Program-made: the position numbers and the translations under genes | Notes under the pieces: model-generated | What the model was told of the DNA's origin: nothing | Seen by the model: the letters and a program-made list of their open reading frames with translations, nothing else | Databases searched by the model: none | Origin: Papiliotrema nemorosa | Taxonomy: Eukaryota; Basidiomycota; Tremellomycetes; Tremellales; Rhynchogastremaceae | Assembly: GCA_032158125.1 (NCBI GenBank) | Contig: JASKOT010000010.1 | Location: 186,001-250,000, forward strand | Direction: 5' to 3' | Length of the DNA stretch: 64,000 nucleotides | In this document: piece by piece, positions 47,507 to 58,009 of the stretch | Layout of the letters: the number at the start of each line of letters is the position of its first letter | Numbering within the stretch: position 1 is the stretch's first letter

Positions 47507-49204
47507 ATGCCTTCCTTCACCCGTCGAACGCCTTCATCGGTCCAACACAAGCCAGCTCCACAGGGGTCAATCCCTTCACTGAGCGCTACCACTCCTCCTC
47601 TGTACCTCCTTCCCACTGGTATACCCTCCCTGGATGATCTCCTCGGTGGTGGACTCCCTCTGGGCGGTGTACTCGGTATCACAGCTCCCGACAGACATAC
47701 CGCCTGGTCTCGACTCATCTCCCGATACTTTCTCTCCCAAGGTCTCGTCACTGGCCAAAAGTCGATTGTCATAGGCGAAAAGGAAGAGATACGGAATGTG
47801 GTCGAAGGGTCCATGTGGGTCGACGAGACGAACAAGGGGGATGGAAGTGAGAGTGAAGGTGAAGGGTTGGAAGATGTAGGTCAAGGTAAAGGGGGTACAA
47901 AGATTGCTTGGAGGTACGAACGGATGAAAAAATTCCAAACGACCATACGGTCCGGAGGAGGGACGAGCAATGGCGGTGGATCTACCGGGAGAGAGTTGAA
48001 TCTGATGACTCCTATCCCGGAAGAGTTACTGGATCATCTGCATAAAACGGGTGTACAGAGGTATATCGATATCGACCCTTTCGCTAGCTCGAACAATGGA
48101 TCTAGCTCGACGACGTCGATAGGATGGGGAGTGATGAAGAAGGTCTTGGGCGATCTGGAGAGGATGATGGAGAGCTTGGGCGAGACGGCGCTGAGAGTGA
48201 CCATTCATGAACTTGGCTCGGTCGACTGGGGATCGCCCTCTTCTCAGGTGAGTCTTCCCCAAGGCTCATTGGGAATCGCACTGATGAGAAGGAAATACAT
48301 CGGTTCATACACTGCTTGAAGGGCATGATAGCCTCTAAACCCGTTGGCATAGTCATCACTATCCCCTCTGATCTGTCTCGCACATCTTCGCCTGACTGGG
48401 CTACCCAATTAGGGTGGAGTCTTGACGCATTGATCGAACTACGAGGTTTTGGAGGTGAGCCTGCCGTTTACTTCATATCAGTGTCACCCCTGTTTGCGAG
48501 TACCCGATCCTCAGCCATCCCACTCAAGAACTCCTGGCCCAAACACCGGCTCTTTCTGACTTGCGGATTGAGCTGACGATTCAGATGAACCTACCTTACC
48601 GCCTCTGTTCCACCCATTGCATGGCCTCATATCCTCACCCAAACTACCCACGACGCATCACCTCCTCCCGCCATCATACAAAAACTCTTCACTACTCGGT
48701 CTAGCGGGAAGCGGGGGAACAGGTGGTGCAGGGGAAAACAACCTAGGATTCAGGTTGAAACGCAAGAGATTCGTCGTGGAGACTGTGCACTTGGGAATAG
48801 AAGGTGGAACAGGAGAAAGAAGGACGGAACCAAAACCTGAGCTTGGAAGTCTGGTGGGCGCTTCAAGAGCTACAGCGACGGAACCGAGTGAAGGGGTAGA
48901 GAAAGTTAAGAGTCAGGACGACCCTACGGATGTGGATGAAGAGGGTGCCAGGTCGACAGTGCAAGTTGCAGGAGTTGAGCGACCCAAAGGCCCGTCAGAG
49001 GAAAAGAAGAAGAAACCAAGAACCAGAGTGCGCTTTGGAGGTGAAGAAGAACTTGGCGTGGTGGAGGTACAAGTGGGGAACGATGTGGAATCGTCAAAGG
49101 GACATAGTCACGACTCTTCACACGGCCATGATCATTCGCATGCTCCAAACCGACCCGGTCGACCTGTGGTGAGACATGATAGACCAGATCTGTACGAATT
49201 TTGA
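47507..49204 (+). CDS. ELP4: Elongator complex subunit Elp4 (PAXNEB)
   Basis: Three exons. The start MPSFTRRTPSSVQH is one of two in-frame ATGs; the other (47432) lies in a Cys-rich unlikely stretch. The RecA-like Elp4 core shows LLPTGIPSLDDLLGGGLPLG, ISRYFLSQGLVTGQKSIVIG, LRVTIHELGSVDWGSPSSQ, then KPVGIVITIPSDL and the C-terminal FRLKRKRFVVETVHLGIEGG. Elp4 with Elp5 and Elp6 forms the hexameric ring of Elongator, which builds the cm5 side chain on wobble uridine in tRNA. Walker residues are lost, as usual in this family. The very end is unusual: a Lys-rich block and a His-rich run (GHSHDSSHGHDHSHA) that could bind metal. Convergent with the coiled-coil gene. Confidence 0.93.
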
Positions 49205-49293
49205 TGGTCATGGTGATGCATGGAGTAGATTCCGACTTGGGAAGGATGATTCGTTTTTTCACTCATGTACAGTCGTATCGGGTTTGTGGATCG

Positions 49294-50671
49294 TTATATA
49301 CAACATAGAAGTCTTCGTCGGTGACATGAAGTCGTCGTCAAACGATGGGGAAGTGATTTATCACTATCTCCTAGCATGTCTGAGCATTTTTCGCGAAGCT
49401 CGGATGAGATCTCTAGCATCAAGATCACGCTGTACCATGAGTTTCGTCGCACCGTCCAACCCACATCGACCTTGGCGTGTACCTTCTCCAGCTCAATCTT
49501 CTGCTTGATTTCAAAGGCTTGCACAAGCTCGTGCATTGTGAGAGGTCTTCTCTCGTCTACTCCTCAGTTTCTATCGTTCAAAGGTAGCCTTACAAATGGT
49601 CAGGGCGTCCTTGAGCAAGTTTGAAAGCGGATAATGGGTGTTGAGAAACTTCACATAGGTTACCTGCAAAGCGCTGAAGGCGGAAATCTGAAGGGTCAAT
49701 ACTGATATGCTCCCTCTATCTCACATCTCGTTCGTTCTTGTTAGTCGTATAGTGCTGATGATGCTGCAGCTCCATTTCGAGTTTCTTGTCAAAGTCGGTG
49801 AAAACGCCACCAACGATTTTAGACCTGCCAATTCAGCGTTGAACAGACAGCAGGCCTACCTCGCCTTTCTGCTGGTATTCTCCAGTATCTGCTCCAGGTC
49901 GTCTTCTGCCCCGTTATATGCCGCCTCGACCTCTAATTTGTATTCGTCAAACTTGTGATCATCCGATTTATCCTGCTTCCTTTTGCCTTGAGATAAGCAA
50001 GACTAGAGACGGGTAACGCGAGGGACGGACAGAATTAGACTGACTTTCTACCTTATCCAAAACATCTTGGATGAATAGGCTGAGTCTACCAAGTCAACTA
50101 CGGCATTTAGGTATGAAAGGGCACGTACGGTGGACTGGAGCGAGGTGGAGAGCTCGGCGGGAGGGCTTTTCCTTTATCTTCCCTCACGTGTTTCTCATCC
50201 TGTGATCTGTCCTCCTGTTCATCAGTCGATAGTTCCTGATCGTCCTTTCCCTCCTCATTGCTCGCTCCCTCTGCTATCCTCTCCGCCTTGACCTTCGTGC
50301 TTCCTCGTTGTTTGGGCCTCACCCGAAATTCATCTGAATCTTCCGATTCTGCTTTTTTCCTATGTCCAGCTCTGGAAGCAGTGGTAGTAGTGGGAAAAGA
50401 GTTTCGTGGTTTCTTGGCTGTTGGAGGTTTTCCGCCGACGCCCGGACCAGGATCAGACTTTCGTTTTCCCGCTGATCAGTCAGGAATACTTTAGCATGAC
50501 CATAAGCGGTCTCACCTGGCATTTCGTCAGAGCTTTCGATGTCACAAGCTCAGTGTAGATTGTGATCAGACGATGAGCTTTCAGAGAAAATGGGTACAAC
50601 CTTGCGACACATGCTGGAGAGGAGGAAGGAGGAAGGTGAGGGCGGTTGACTGGACTGGGTTGATCGGCCAT
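49294..50671 (-). CDS. Coiled-coil nuclear protein of unknown function
   Basis: At least six exons on the minus strand from MADQPSPVNRPHLPP at 50671. After a 69-nt intron with an unusual GTTGTA donor the text reads SSDEMPAGKRKSDPGP, then PTAKKPRN (nuclear-signal-like), an acidic/Ser region (DEQEDRSQDEKHVRED), and SSPPLSLFIQDVLDK. Helical parts follow: SDDHKFDEYKLEVEAAYNGA, EDDLEQILENTSRKARS, KIVGGVFTDFDKKLEMELQH, VTYVKFLNTHYPLSNLLKDA and MHELVQAFEIKQKIELEK. A chromosome-axis or kinetochore protein (Cor1/SYCP3-like charge pattern) is conceivable, but I cannot name it. The end is uncertain: stop at 49571 if the last small intron is not used, otherwise 49294. Confidence 0.6.
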
Positions 50672-50828
50672 CGCCGCCCCTTCTCTGGTGAAACATGAGC
50701 CAGGGGTCGGGGAAGGGGAAGAAAGTCAAAAACGCGTCCGACGCGTATGACCAGCGTCTGTCATTTCATTTCGACAAAGATCAGAGTCTCCTCATACCCT
50801 GCTTCTGTCCATCCTGATACAGTAAGGG

Positions 50829-53800
50829 ATGGCCACAATGTCGGCTCCCATGTTCGAGCCCCTCGATCTGTTCGATTTTGCGCCGGCAGCCCCTGTCCCA
50901 CAGAAAGAGCAGGAAGAAGGGATGGATCTTGACCTGGATGCCGAGTTGGCCTTATTTGAAGAGCAGGAGAGAATGGCTGCTAAGGCGAGCTTTGTTGATG
51001 ATGCTCCGCCGGATATGGAGGAAGAGCCAGATTGGGAGGATGCAGATATCCAGGTGGAAACGACACGGACGACCCAGACTCTTGTCTCCAACTTTGACAG
51101 GGAGATCTCGACGACGCTTGACCAGAACACGAGTCTCACCTTCGGAGCTCCGGAGCTATTCGATGGGCCGATCGCCAGCTGTGAGCCTACTCATTCAGCT
51201 ATGACTCACACGCAGCATCTAAATACCGACTAGACAGCGTGCCCGAGCCGTTTCCGTCCCTAGCTCCTCCCGCGCCATGTTACCTACCGCCCCTCTCGGC
51301 TGAAACAGCTCTCGGGAGAATGGTCAACTTCAAGAGGAGGTCGAAACCAAGAGTCGGCAATCTATCCGTACGTGATCTTCGCCTTTCATTGATAGCCCTG
51401 AGGATCTGATGGGCAGGCCGAAACGCAGCAGGACAGATTCGGCTCGTCTAGTCTACTGGGTCAACCACTACATCATCTTCTGGCGGAAGTCAACGAGCTG
51501 AGATCGAGAGAGATGGCTCGGAAGTGAGTGAAATGGTGTCGCGGTGCTTCAAGGCTACGCGCTGAAATTTAGGCTGCAGAAGAAGTATGATGATGAACGA
51601 GCGGGAGCTGTCGTACCTGGATCGACAACAATGTGGGTCGACAAGTATAGGCCGAAAAAGTTCTCAGATCTCCTTGGGGAAGAGGTGAGCGGGATCTTAG
51701 ACTAAGCTTATGAATCGGCTCACCATGTAGAGGGTCCACCGGGAAGTCATGGGATGGTTGAAAGAATGGGACAAATGCGTCTTCCGAAGGGCAAATCCAC
51801 CGAAGAAGCGAAGGTTCGACGAGCAGGAGAACATACCGATAGATCCACTTGGTCGGCCGCGAGATAGGGCGAGTAAACGTCTGTATACATTTCGAATGTT
51901 GGCTGAATGTTTAGATCTTGCTGTTGTCTGGTCCACCAGGATACGGCAAGACGACACTCGCACATGTTGTTGCTCGACAAGCAGGATATAAGACGCTTGA
52001 AATCAACGCTTCGGATGACCGATCTGCCGCTACCGTCAGTACGAGGATCAAAAACGCCATAGAATCCGGTACCGGTCTGGCCTCCGAGGGAAAACCTACT
52101 TGTGTGATCATTGATGAGATTGATGGTGCGAGTGGTGGTGGTGATGCTGTATGTCTCGGTTGCCAGCTTGGTTCGCCGTTTAGAGCTCATGAGTAGAGCT
52201 TTGTGAGAAGCCTGATCAAGTTGATACAAGATGTACCGGCGAAGAGGAAGAGTCAGTCTTTCTGACAATCAAAACTGACAAACAGCAAACAGCCCTGCAA
52301 AGCCTTTGCGTCGGCCCATCATCTGCATTTGCAATGACTTGTACGTGTCAGACATGAGAGGGAGCTAAAAGCAGATATGCGACTTCGTTGCGACCGCTTC
52401 GACCATTTGCCCGTGTCATACGATTCAGAAAACCGCAAGCCCAGTTTCTCGTCAAACGTCTGAGAGAAATCTGCGACCGGGAAACGCTAGCGGCGGACAT
52501 GCGTGTCTTGGCGACCCTAGTGGAAGTGACCACGGGAGATGTGCGGAGTTGCCTTAACACCCTACAAGTGAGTCGGCTCCCCGCACGGCACTGATACCAG
52601 TTCATCAAATCCAAATCGTCGGCTGTCACGGATGAGACGATCAAATCGTCGGCCGTGGGTTTGAAGGATTCCGGCACGACACTGCAGAACGTCTGGAACG
52701 ACATTTTCATCCCCGTTTCCGCCAAAGCCAGGCGTAAAACAGTCGGCATTGATGATGGAAAATACGTCACAAGGCTTGTCAACACCGTTCAGGCGAGTGG
52801 AGAGTACGATAGGGTCGTGCAAGGCTTGTTCGAGCATTACCCAAACGTCAAGCCTCTCGATGCGAGTTTGCAAAACGTTTGCAAGGTACATGGGTGGCTG
52901 GAGTATTATGATCGGCTCCAAGGCAAGGTCAGCGAGAACCAAGAGTTTGAACTACTGGGATACGTCCCGTATGCCGTTGTACCTTGGCATTCGCATTTCG
53001 CTGCACCCGCAAATACGGCCAAGCCGACGGAATGGCCCAAAGCAGACTACGAGGTGAGTTGCTTTGCAGACCCATGATTGACAACCAGAGTTTCCAGGCG
53101 AGGACAGTCAATGAGGAGGTCGCGACGAGCATGAAAAACGGCATACCGCCCGTACTACGATCGCTCTTCTCTTCGACCACGGCTTTGACCGAGCTTATTC
53201 CTCTGCTTATGCGGATTTTATCTCCTCCCCTGCGACCGGTCGGTACATCAAGACTGCCAAATCACTGAGAGCAGGTCAATGCGAATATCGTCAAACCTGC
53301 TGAAAAGGCTGTGCTTGCTCGATTGGTTGAGCTGATGATACCTCTGGGCCTGACTTTCTGGCAAGAGAAGGGCGAATCTGGTCAACCGATGATGCGTCTC
53401 GAACCGTGAGTATAACCAAGGCTTGGAATTACTGCTGAGTCCGCAGCCCGATCGACGTGTTTATCCACTATGAAGGCAAGAGAGCCGATGATATTGCTGC
53501 TTCTCGATTTGCTGTGCGACAGCTCGTTGCTCAAGCGGTTAGCTACCATCTTGGGGTCGTTGCTGACTGCTAGATCGATACTGAGCTTGCTAAACGGCGG
53601 GGCGCAGGGGACGCTGGTACTAGTGGAGCAGATCAACTCAAGGGGGCCTACAGTGCTGCCAAGTGAGTAGCGGCCGCGAGTGGATCATATGTCAATATTG
53701 ATGTTAGGAACGGCAAGACTGTCACTGCTGGTACTACTGAAGTCATTGCCACTGATTTCTTTGGCAGAGTTGTGGCGAAACCTGTCGAAGTGTCTGCAGA

Positions 53801-53968
53801 CGTGAATGCGATGGGGGGTGAGTTTACGTCTTTTTCATCTTTCAAATCGCTAATGGTACAGACGTTTTCCAAGAGCTACCGAGGAAGAAATTCAGAGCTG
53901 TCTACAAGTTCAACGAGGGCTCTTCCAGTGCTGTACGAAAGACGATCAAGATGAGTGCTCTGTTGTAA
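50829..53968 (+). CDS. CTF18: Ctf18, large subunit of the Ctf18-RFC clamp loader
   Basis: A gene of about thirteen exons from MATMSAPMFEPLDLF to MSALL. The acidic N-terminus (LDLDAELALFEEQERM) leads to TTMWVDKYRPKKFSDLLGEE, the RFC-type start, then Walker A in LLLSGPPGYGKTTLAHVVAR, LEINASDDRSAATVSTRIK, Walker B CVIIDEIDGASGGGDA, then SFVRSLIKLIQDVP, ICICNDLY and FRKPQAQFLVKRLREICDR. The long C-terminal region (LVNTVQASGEYDRVVQGLFE ... PIDVFIHYEGKRADD) and the end, ELPRKKFRAVYKFNEGS, match the Ctf18 tail that pairs with Ctf8 and Dcc1. The loader works with PCNA in sister-chromatid cohesion and checkpoint signalling in the nucleus. The small RFC subunits it shares with Rfc1 include the Rfc2-type gene at 9011-10507. 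Confidence 0.93.
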
Positions 53969-55364
53969 TCTACGCGGATGTATCTATATGCCACACTTGC
54001 TCAACGGGGAAATCGGTAACCTCGCCGGGGCTTTGTTCTTCCTTTACATTTCAGCCGGATCCCTCCACCACCGACGGAAGGGCAGGTGGAGTGACGAGAG
54101 AAAGGCGAGAGTGGATCTTGTCATTTGGGTAGACAAGCTTAACGCTCCGAGAGGTTCGGAGGGGCTGCATGAAGATGTCTCTTTACCTCCCATTTATGAA
54201 CTGCTTATCGGATGAGGGGGCAGGAGAGGAAGGGTACTCGAGATCTTGATCCGCCCGAATACCTAAAGTGGTAATGCCCCGATTACTCCAAAACGTCCCG
54301 CACACAAATCCCCGCCCTTCCCTTTGCCCTCTCCCACCTCCCCACCCAAGGGGATACCGTGATCCGCTCGAAGCGCCCTGGGCCCTGCCCTCCACTCTTG
54401 AGATTTCGCCGCTTTTCCTCTGGTGTCTTGCCTAAAGGGGTATTTTTTCCCACCCAGATAAACGCTCAATTTCTGACTCCGTTGACCTGGGGGAAGGGAG
54501 GGGGTGCTCGGTGGGTTGTTGTCCAAACTCCCCCCCCCCCTTCTCAGCTGTTCTCTTCATCACCCATCGACCCCTCGCATAGAGTCACATACGATTCTTT
54601 CGACGCTCTCGCGTTACTACGACCTCCCCCCTTTGCTGTGATAGGATAACGCTGAGCTCGTGAGTCCATATCCCATCTGATCCACATCAAAACACTGGAG
54701 GGGGAGAGGGAGAAAAGGAGACGCGGGTGGGGTTGGCACAAATAGTGGGATGCCCATCCAACTCCTCTTCGACCTTGTCCTCATTCATCCCTCCCCTCTC
54801 GACCTGCTCCACCATTGATTCCATCTGCTTCACTCATTTGGAATAATTCATGCTGACCTTGCGTTTTTTCCATCCGAATACCCCTTTACCTCGACGATTT
54901 CTTCTATCCGCGCGGCGTTCAATCTCCATCTCTACGGCACTCCTTTGATGCCCTTCTCCATCATCGCCCCATCTTTCGATGTCTTGCTTCCACTCTACAG
55001 TGCTCGCGACCCTCTCCAGTACTTCTTTTCCAAACCTCCCGCAACTTAACCATCATCGAGCCGTGTCGACCTTTGTCCTGATAACGCCTTTTTACTTGCG
55101 TAATTAAAGTTCAACCAACCCACGCCACCGCTTTTCACCTCTTCGACCCATCTCTTTCGACATACGATACCACTGTCCATCGTATAACAACGTAGAATCA
55201 GTTCAAGCTGGAGGCCTAAACCCCTCTCCTACACCCTCCCGACCTCCTTGTGCACGTTTGAGATTCGTCTCGCGGCACCTCTCTTCCGTCTACCCAAACC
55301 CACCCACTAGCTTACTTCATCAACCGATAATACCTATCACACCTATTCCACCCCATTGTCAACA
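53969..55364. promoter_or_regulatory. Upstream region of the bHLH gene
   Basis: About 1.4 kb without a coding frame. It has a C run at 54530-54540, CCCCTT/AAGGGG-type blocks around 54340 and 54435, and a strongly pyrimidine-rich stretch from 54740 to 55350, a typical fungal leader or promoter. Confidence 0.45.
54530..54540. repeat. C homopolymer (11) next to ttctcag
   Basis: Eleven C followed by ttctcag. The layout copies that of the 34534 tract (C run then ttttcag). Confidence 0.7.
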
Positions 55365-55372
55365 TATAAAAG
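55365..55372 (+). promoter_or_regulatory. TATA box of the bHLH gene
   Basis: TATAAAAG lies 99 bp before the ATG at 55464. Confidence 0.45.
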
Positions 55373-55463
55373 CATTGTATCTCCACCTCTCTTGGTAGAA
55401 TCAACGAACCAAAACATAAAATCTTACGACACCCAACAACGTCTTCCTGTTGCTATCATCAAT

Positions 55464-56876
55464 ATGACGACTGTTTCGCCCTTTTCCGGATCTCCAGCCT
55501 CGGCCTTGGAGGTCCCTCTTGCTTCGCCATCATTAAGCATCCCTTCTTCGTCCAACGTTATCACTTCCACCACAACGACCAAAAGTAACAACGCTACTAC
55601 CAAAACAATCAACGGAAAACCCAAATCAAAACCACGAAAACGAGTCAACACTGCTGAAAAGCGACATCAGCACAATGCCATCGAACGGCAACGACGAGAG
55701 ACTTTGAACGGAAAGTTCATCGTTCTCGCTCGATTGCTTCCCGCTCTGGCATCGCATCGACGCCCTTCCAAGTCGGCCATCGTCAACGGGTCGATCACTC
55801 ATCTCAGTTATCAAAGGGAACAACGATTGCTCGCTGTCAATCTCTTGCGACAAATCACTGCCGAGCATGATGAACTTCTCAAGGAGGTCAACGAATGGCG
55901 CCGAACTGGCGGCTTCGCACCCAAGGCTGTCAACAACACCTGGGCTGAGACCATAGAGGAGATTGCTGGCGTCGAGAACGAAGTTTTCGGCACTTTCGCC
56001 AACGTTGACGGCGAGGAGGAAGACGGTGACGACAACGAGAACGACACTGAACCTCAGTTTGAACAAGCTAGCTTCCCGGCCATGCCCGTCTTTACTACCA
56101 CCTCAACCGGGCTTATCACCCCTCGACCCTCAACCGACATTACGCCTTCTGCCAATATGGTCCCCAACGTCTTTGCTACCGAGCCTCGTGTGCCTGCGCC
56201 CAATGCCACGTTCAACTGGTCCAACGACTTTGCCTGGAGCATGAGCAGTCAGCCGCCTGTTGCTACTCCTACGTTCCCCCTTGGTATGTACATGGGAGAA
56301 TCTTTGGAGAACGCCAACACCGACTCGCCAGCGACGTCGCAACAAGGAATGGTCGTCACGCCACCGACTTATACCGAGATGATGCAGAACCCTTCCTCGT
56401 CGCCTGGCTCCTCTAACGGTGTCGCCCCTTCTTTGGACGAGGTCAAGCCAGCTGTCAACGTTCAAGCTGCCATGTCGACCTGGACTCCAGCTCAGATTCT
56501 GTTTGCTCACCAACAATTGCAGCTGCAACGCCAACAGCAACAGCAACAACAGGCGCTGCGGCAGCAACAGCAGCAGCAACAACAACAGCAAGCTGCTGCT
56601 TTTGCTTCGACTTTCACTCCTAATGGTACCAACATCGCCGACCCTGACTTGGACCTCTTCACCCAGCAACTCATGGCGAGCATGTTCAACCCCACCCAAG
56701 CTAGCCCGGCTCCCACTCAAATTGAACAGTGGCGACGAAACGCACTGAACACCATGGCCACTCGACCGGTCATGCACCACCAAACTTCTGTGCATGATCT
56801 CCGCAATGCTGTGCGATTGGGTATGGGTGCAGCTGGAGTACCCGGATGGCAGGAGCAGGGAGTGGAAGGTTTCTAA
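55464..56876 (+). CDS. bHLH transcription factor with polyglutamine tract
   Basis: A single exon of 470 codons starting MTTVSPFSGSPASALEVP at the first real ATG. The helix-loop-helix is near residues 60-120: basic region KRVNTAEKRHQHNAIERQRR with the E-box contact residues HNAIERQRR, helix 1 ETLNGKFIVLARLLP, and helix 2 SKSAIVNGSITHLSY. A weak leucine zipper may follow (LLAVNLLRQITAEHDELLKE). The C-terminal two thirds are disordered, acidic (GEEEDGDDNENDTE) and Pro/Thr-rich, with a polyglutamine run. The class binds CANNTG. I cannot assign an ortholog; it could regulate metabolism or filamentation. The polyQ codons are CAG/CAA mixed and would be variable between strains. Confidence 0.88.
   Translation: MTTVSPFSGSPASALEVPLASPSLSIPSSSNVITSTTTTKSNNATTKTINGKPKSKPRKRVNTAEKRHQHNAIERQRRETLNGKFIVLARLLPALASHRRPSKSAIVNGSITHLSYQREQRLLAVNLLRQITAEHDELLKEVNEWRRTGGFAPKAVNNTWAETIEEIAGVENEVFGTFANVDGEEEDGDDNENDTEPQFEQASFPAMPVFTTTSTGLITPRPSTDITPSANMVPNVFATEPRVPAPNATFNWSNDFAWSMSSQPPVATPTFPLGMYMGESLENANTDSPATSQQGMVVTPPTYTEMMQNPSSSPGSSNGVAPSLDEVKPAVNVQAAMSTWTPAQILFAHQQLQLQRQQQQQQQALRQQQQQQQQQQAAAFASTFTPNGTNIADPDLDLFTQQLMASMFNPTQASPAPTQIEQWRRNALNTMATRPVMHHQTSVHDLRNAVRLGMGAAGVPGWQEQGVEGF
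56521..56593 (+). repeat. CAG/CAA polyglutamine repeat
   Basis: Interrupted CAG/CAA codons encode two Gln runs broken by a short Ala-Leu-Arg stretch, inside the bHLH gene. The mirrored minus frame is a Leu/Cys-rich artefact. Confidence 0.8.
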
Positions 56877-57585
56877 TTAGTGCAGTATGTTTCTCTTTTC
56901 CCGTTGATGGTTGATTATGGTTCTCCTTTTCCCCCTTTGGTATTGCTCTTTTCGTCTGTTCGTGATCTAGTGATACCGTTTTGTTTTTACTCGAAGAACC
57001 AAGGGATTTAGTTGTAGCTCCCTAGTATAGCAACATGCACCATTCGTGGCAAGAACAATCCGTGTCTCAGGCGAAAAGACTTGGATGCAAGTTTGCGGAG
57101 GCAAATGGACAGTGGGTGCGATGAGGGGTCACTGTGCTGATCTTTCTGTTTGGTTCGCTTTCTCTTCCCCCACCCGGTCAATCTGTGGACTGTCATCCAT
57201 CAGAGTCGAGACCCTCTGCTGGCTGTTTATCGGGACCTTCGCTGACATCCTCTGCACTCACGGCGGGACGAGAAGAAGGCGAGCTACTATAGCTTGGCAT
57301 CGATGGCATCAGTCGACCTCGATCCCTCCTTCACCATCAGAGCTAAATCCGCGCACCTCGCAAGCAACCTATCCATGCAACACACACGCTCACTTTTCTA
57401 GCTGCCCACTTTGTCCCTCCCGCGCTTGTTTGTCTCTCTCCGTATGCCTCGTCGGGGATCTTCGGCCTCCAAGTTGTCCACACGAGACTCGGCAATCTCC
57501 AGATATGGTTCTAGACTTGATATTCGGGGTGCTCTTTGGCCTCGTGTTGACCGGTGTGGGTGGAGAGAGCCGGCCTCCCTGGACA
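56877..57585. promoter_or_regulatory. Upstream region of the metallothionein gene
   Basis: Contains the 3' UTR of the bHLH gene and the upstream region of the Cys-rich peptide gene. Several GCTG cores (57132-57250) could be metal-responsive sites but none fits a full consensus I can state. Confidence 0.4.
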
Positions 57586-57593
57586 TATATAAA
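57586..57593 (+). promoter_or_regulatory. TATA box of the metallothionein gene
   Basis: TATATAAA lies 109 bp before the ATG at 57695, followed by a CT/CA-rich leader that ends with cttcgaacatcatc before the start codon. Confidence 0.65.
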
Positions 57594-57694
57594 CCTGCTA
57601 TCGGTCTACTGACTTGTCCCATTCGTCTCTCATTCCTTCAACTCTCACCTAACAACCGTCAACTGCAATTCATAACAAGACTTCGAACATCATC

Positions 57695-58009
57695 ATGTCT
57701 ACCACTACCAACGCCGTGCGTACCTCTTGTCGTCTTAGCAGCCCCTTTCCGTCCATTGTCATCATCCCTTTCATCATAAGAAGCGTCTATGCTGACCCAT
57801 CTAGCCTGTCAACTTTGGCTGCAACTGCGGTACCTGCGGAAGCTCCTGCTCCACTTGTACCTCTGGGTATGTCACACTCTCTTGACACCTATCTCCCTTC
57901 ATCACCGTAAAGGCCGCTCCATTTCCGCCGTCCCGTCTCATCCCCTCCTCTCTCACCGTGATACACACTGACGCCCAGATGCTCGTGCTCTAGCGGATGC
58001 CACAATTGA
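57695..58009 (+). CDS. Minimal fungal-type metallothionein, 37 aa
   Basis: Three small exons (57695-57715, 57805-57866, 57979-58009) make 37 residues with 8 cysteines. The start is MSTTTNAPVNFG; Cys lie at 13, 15, 18, 22, 25, 29, 31 and 35, that is CxC, CxxC, CxxxC, CxxC, CxxxC, CxC and CxxxC in sequence, with only Gly/Ser/Thr/Asn between. Both introns have GT-AG ends and a CTGAC branch close to the acceptor (TGCTGACCCATCTAG, CACTGACGCCCAG). The composition and short length match copper metallothioneins of Neurospora and Agaricus, not the long Cys-repeat proteins known from Cryptococcus. It would bind Cu(I) or other soft metals in the cytosol. A TATA box and leader upstream support transcription. 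Because the coding part is 114 nt split over three exons it is easily missed. Confidence 0.8.

Noticed and set aside
56130..56795. Minus-strand Leu-rich frame opposite the polyglutamine tract
   Set aside because: CAG/CAA repeats give Leu/Cys/Ser runs on the other strand; no protein features.
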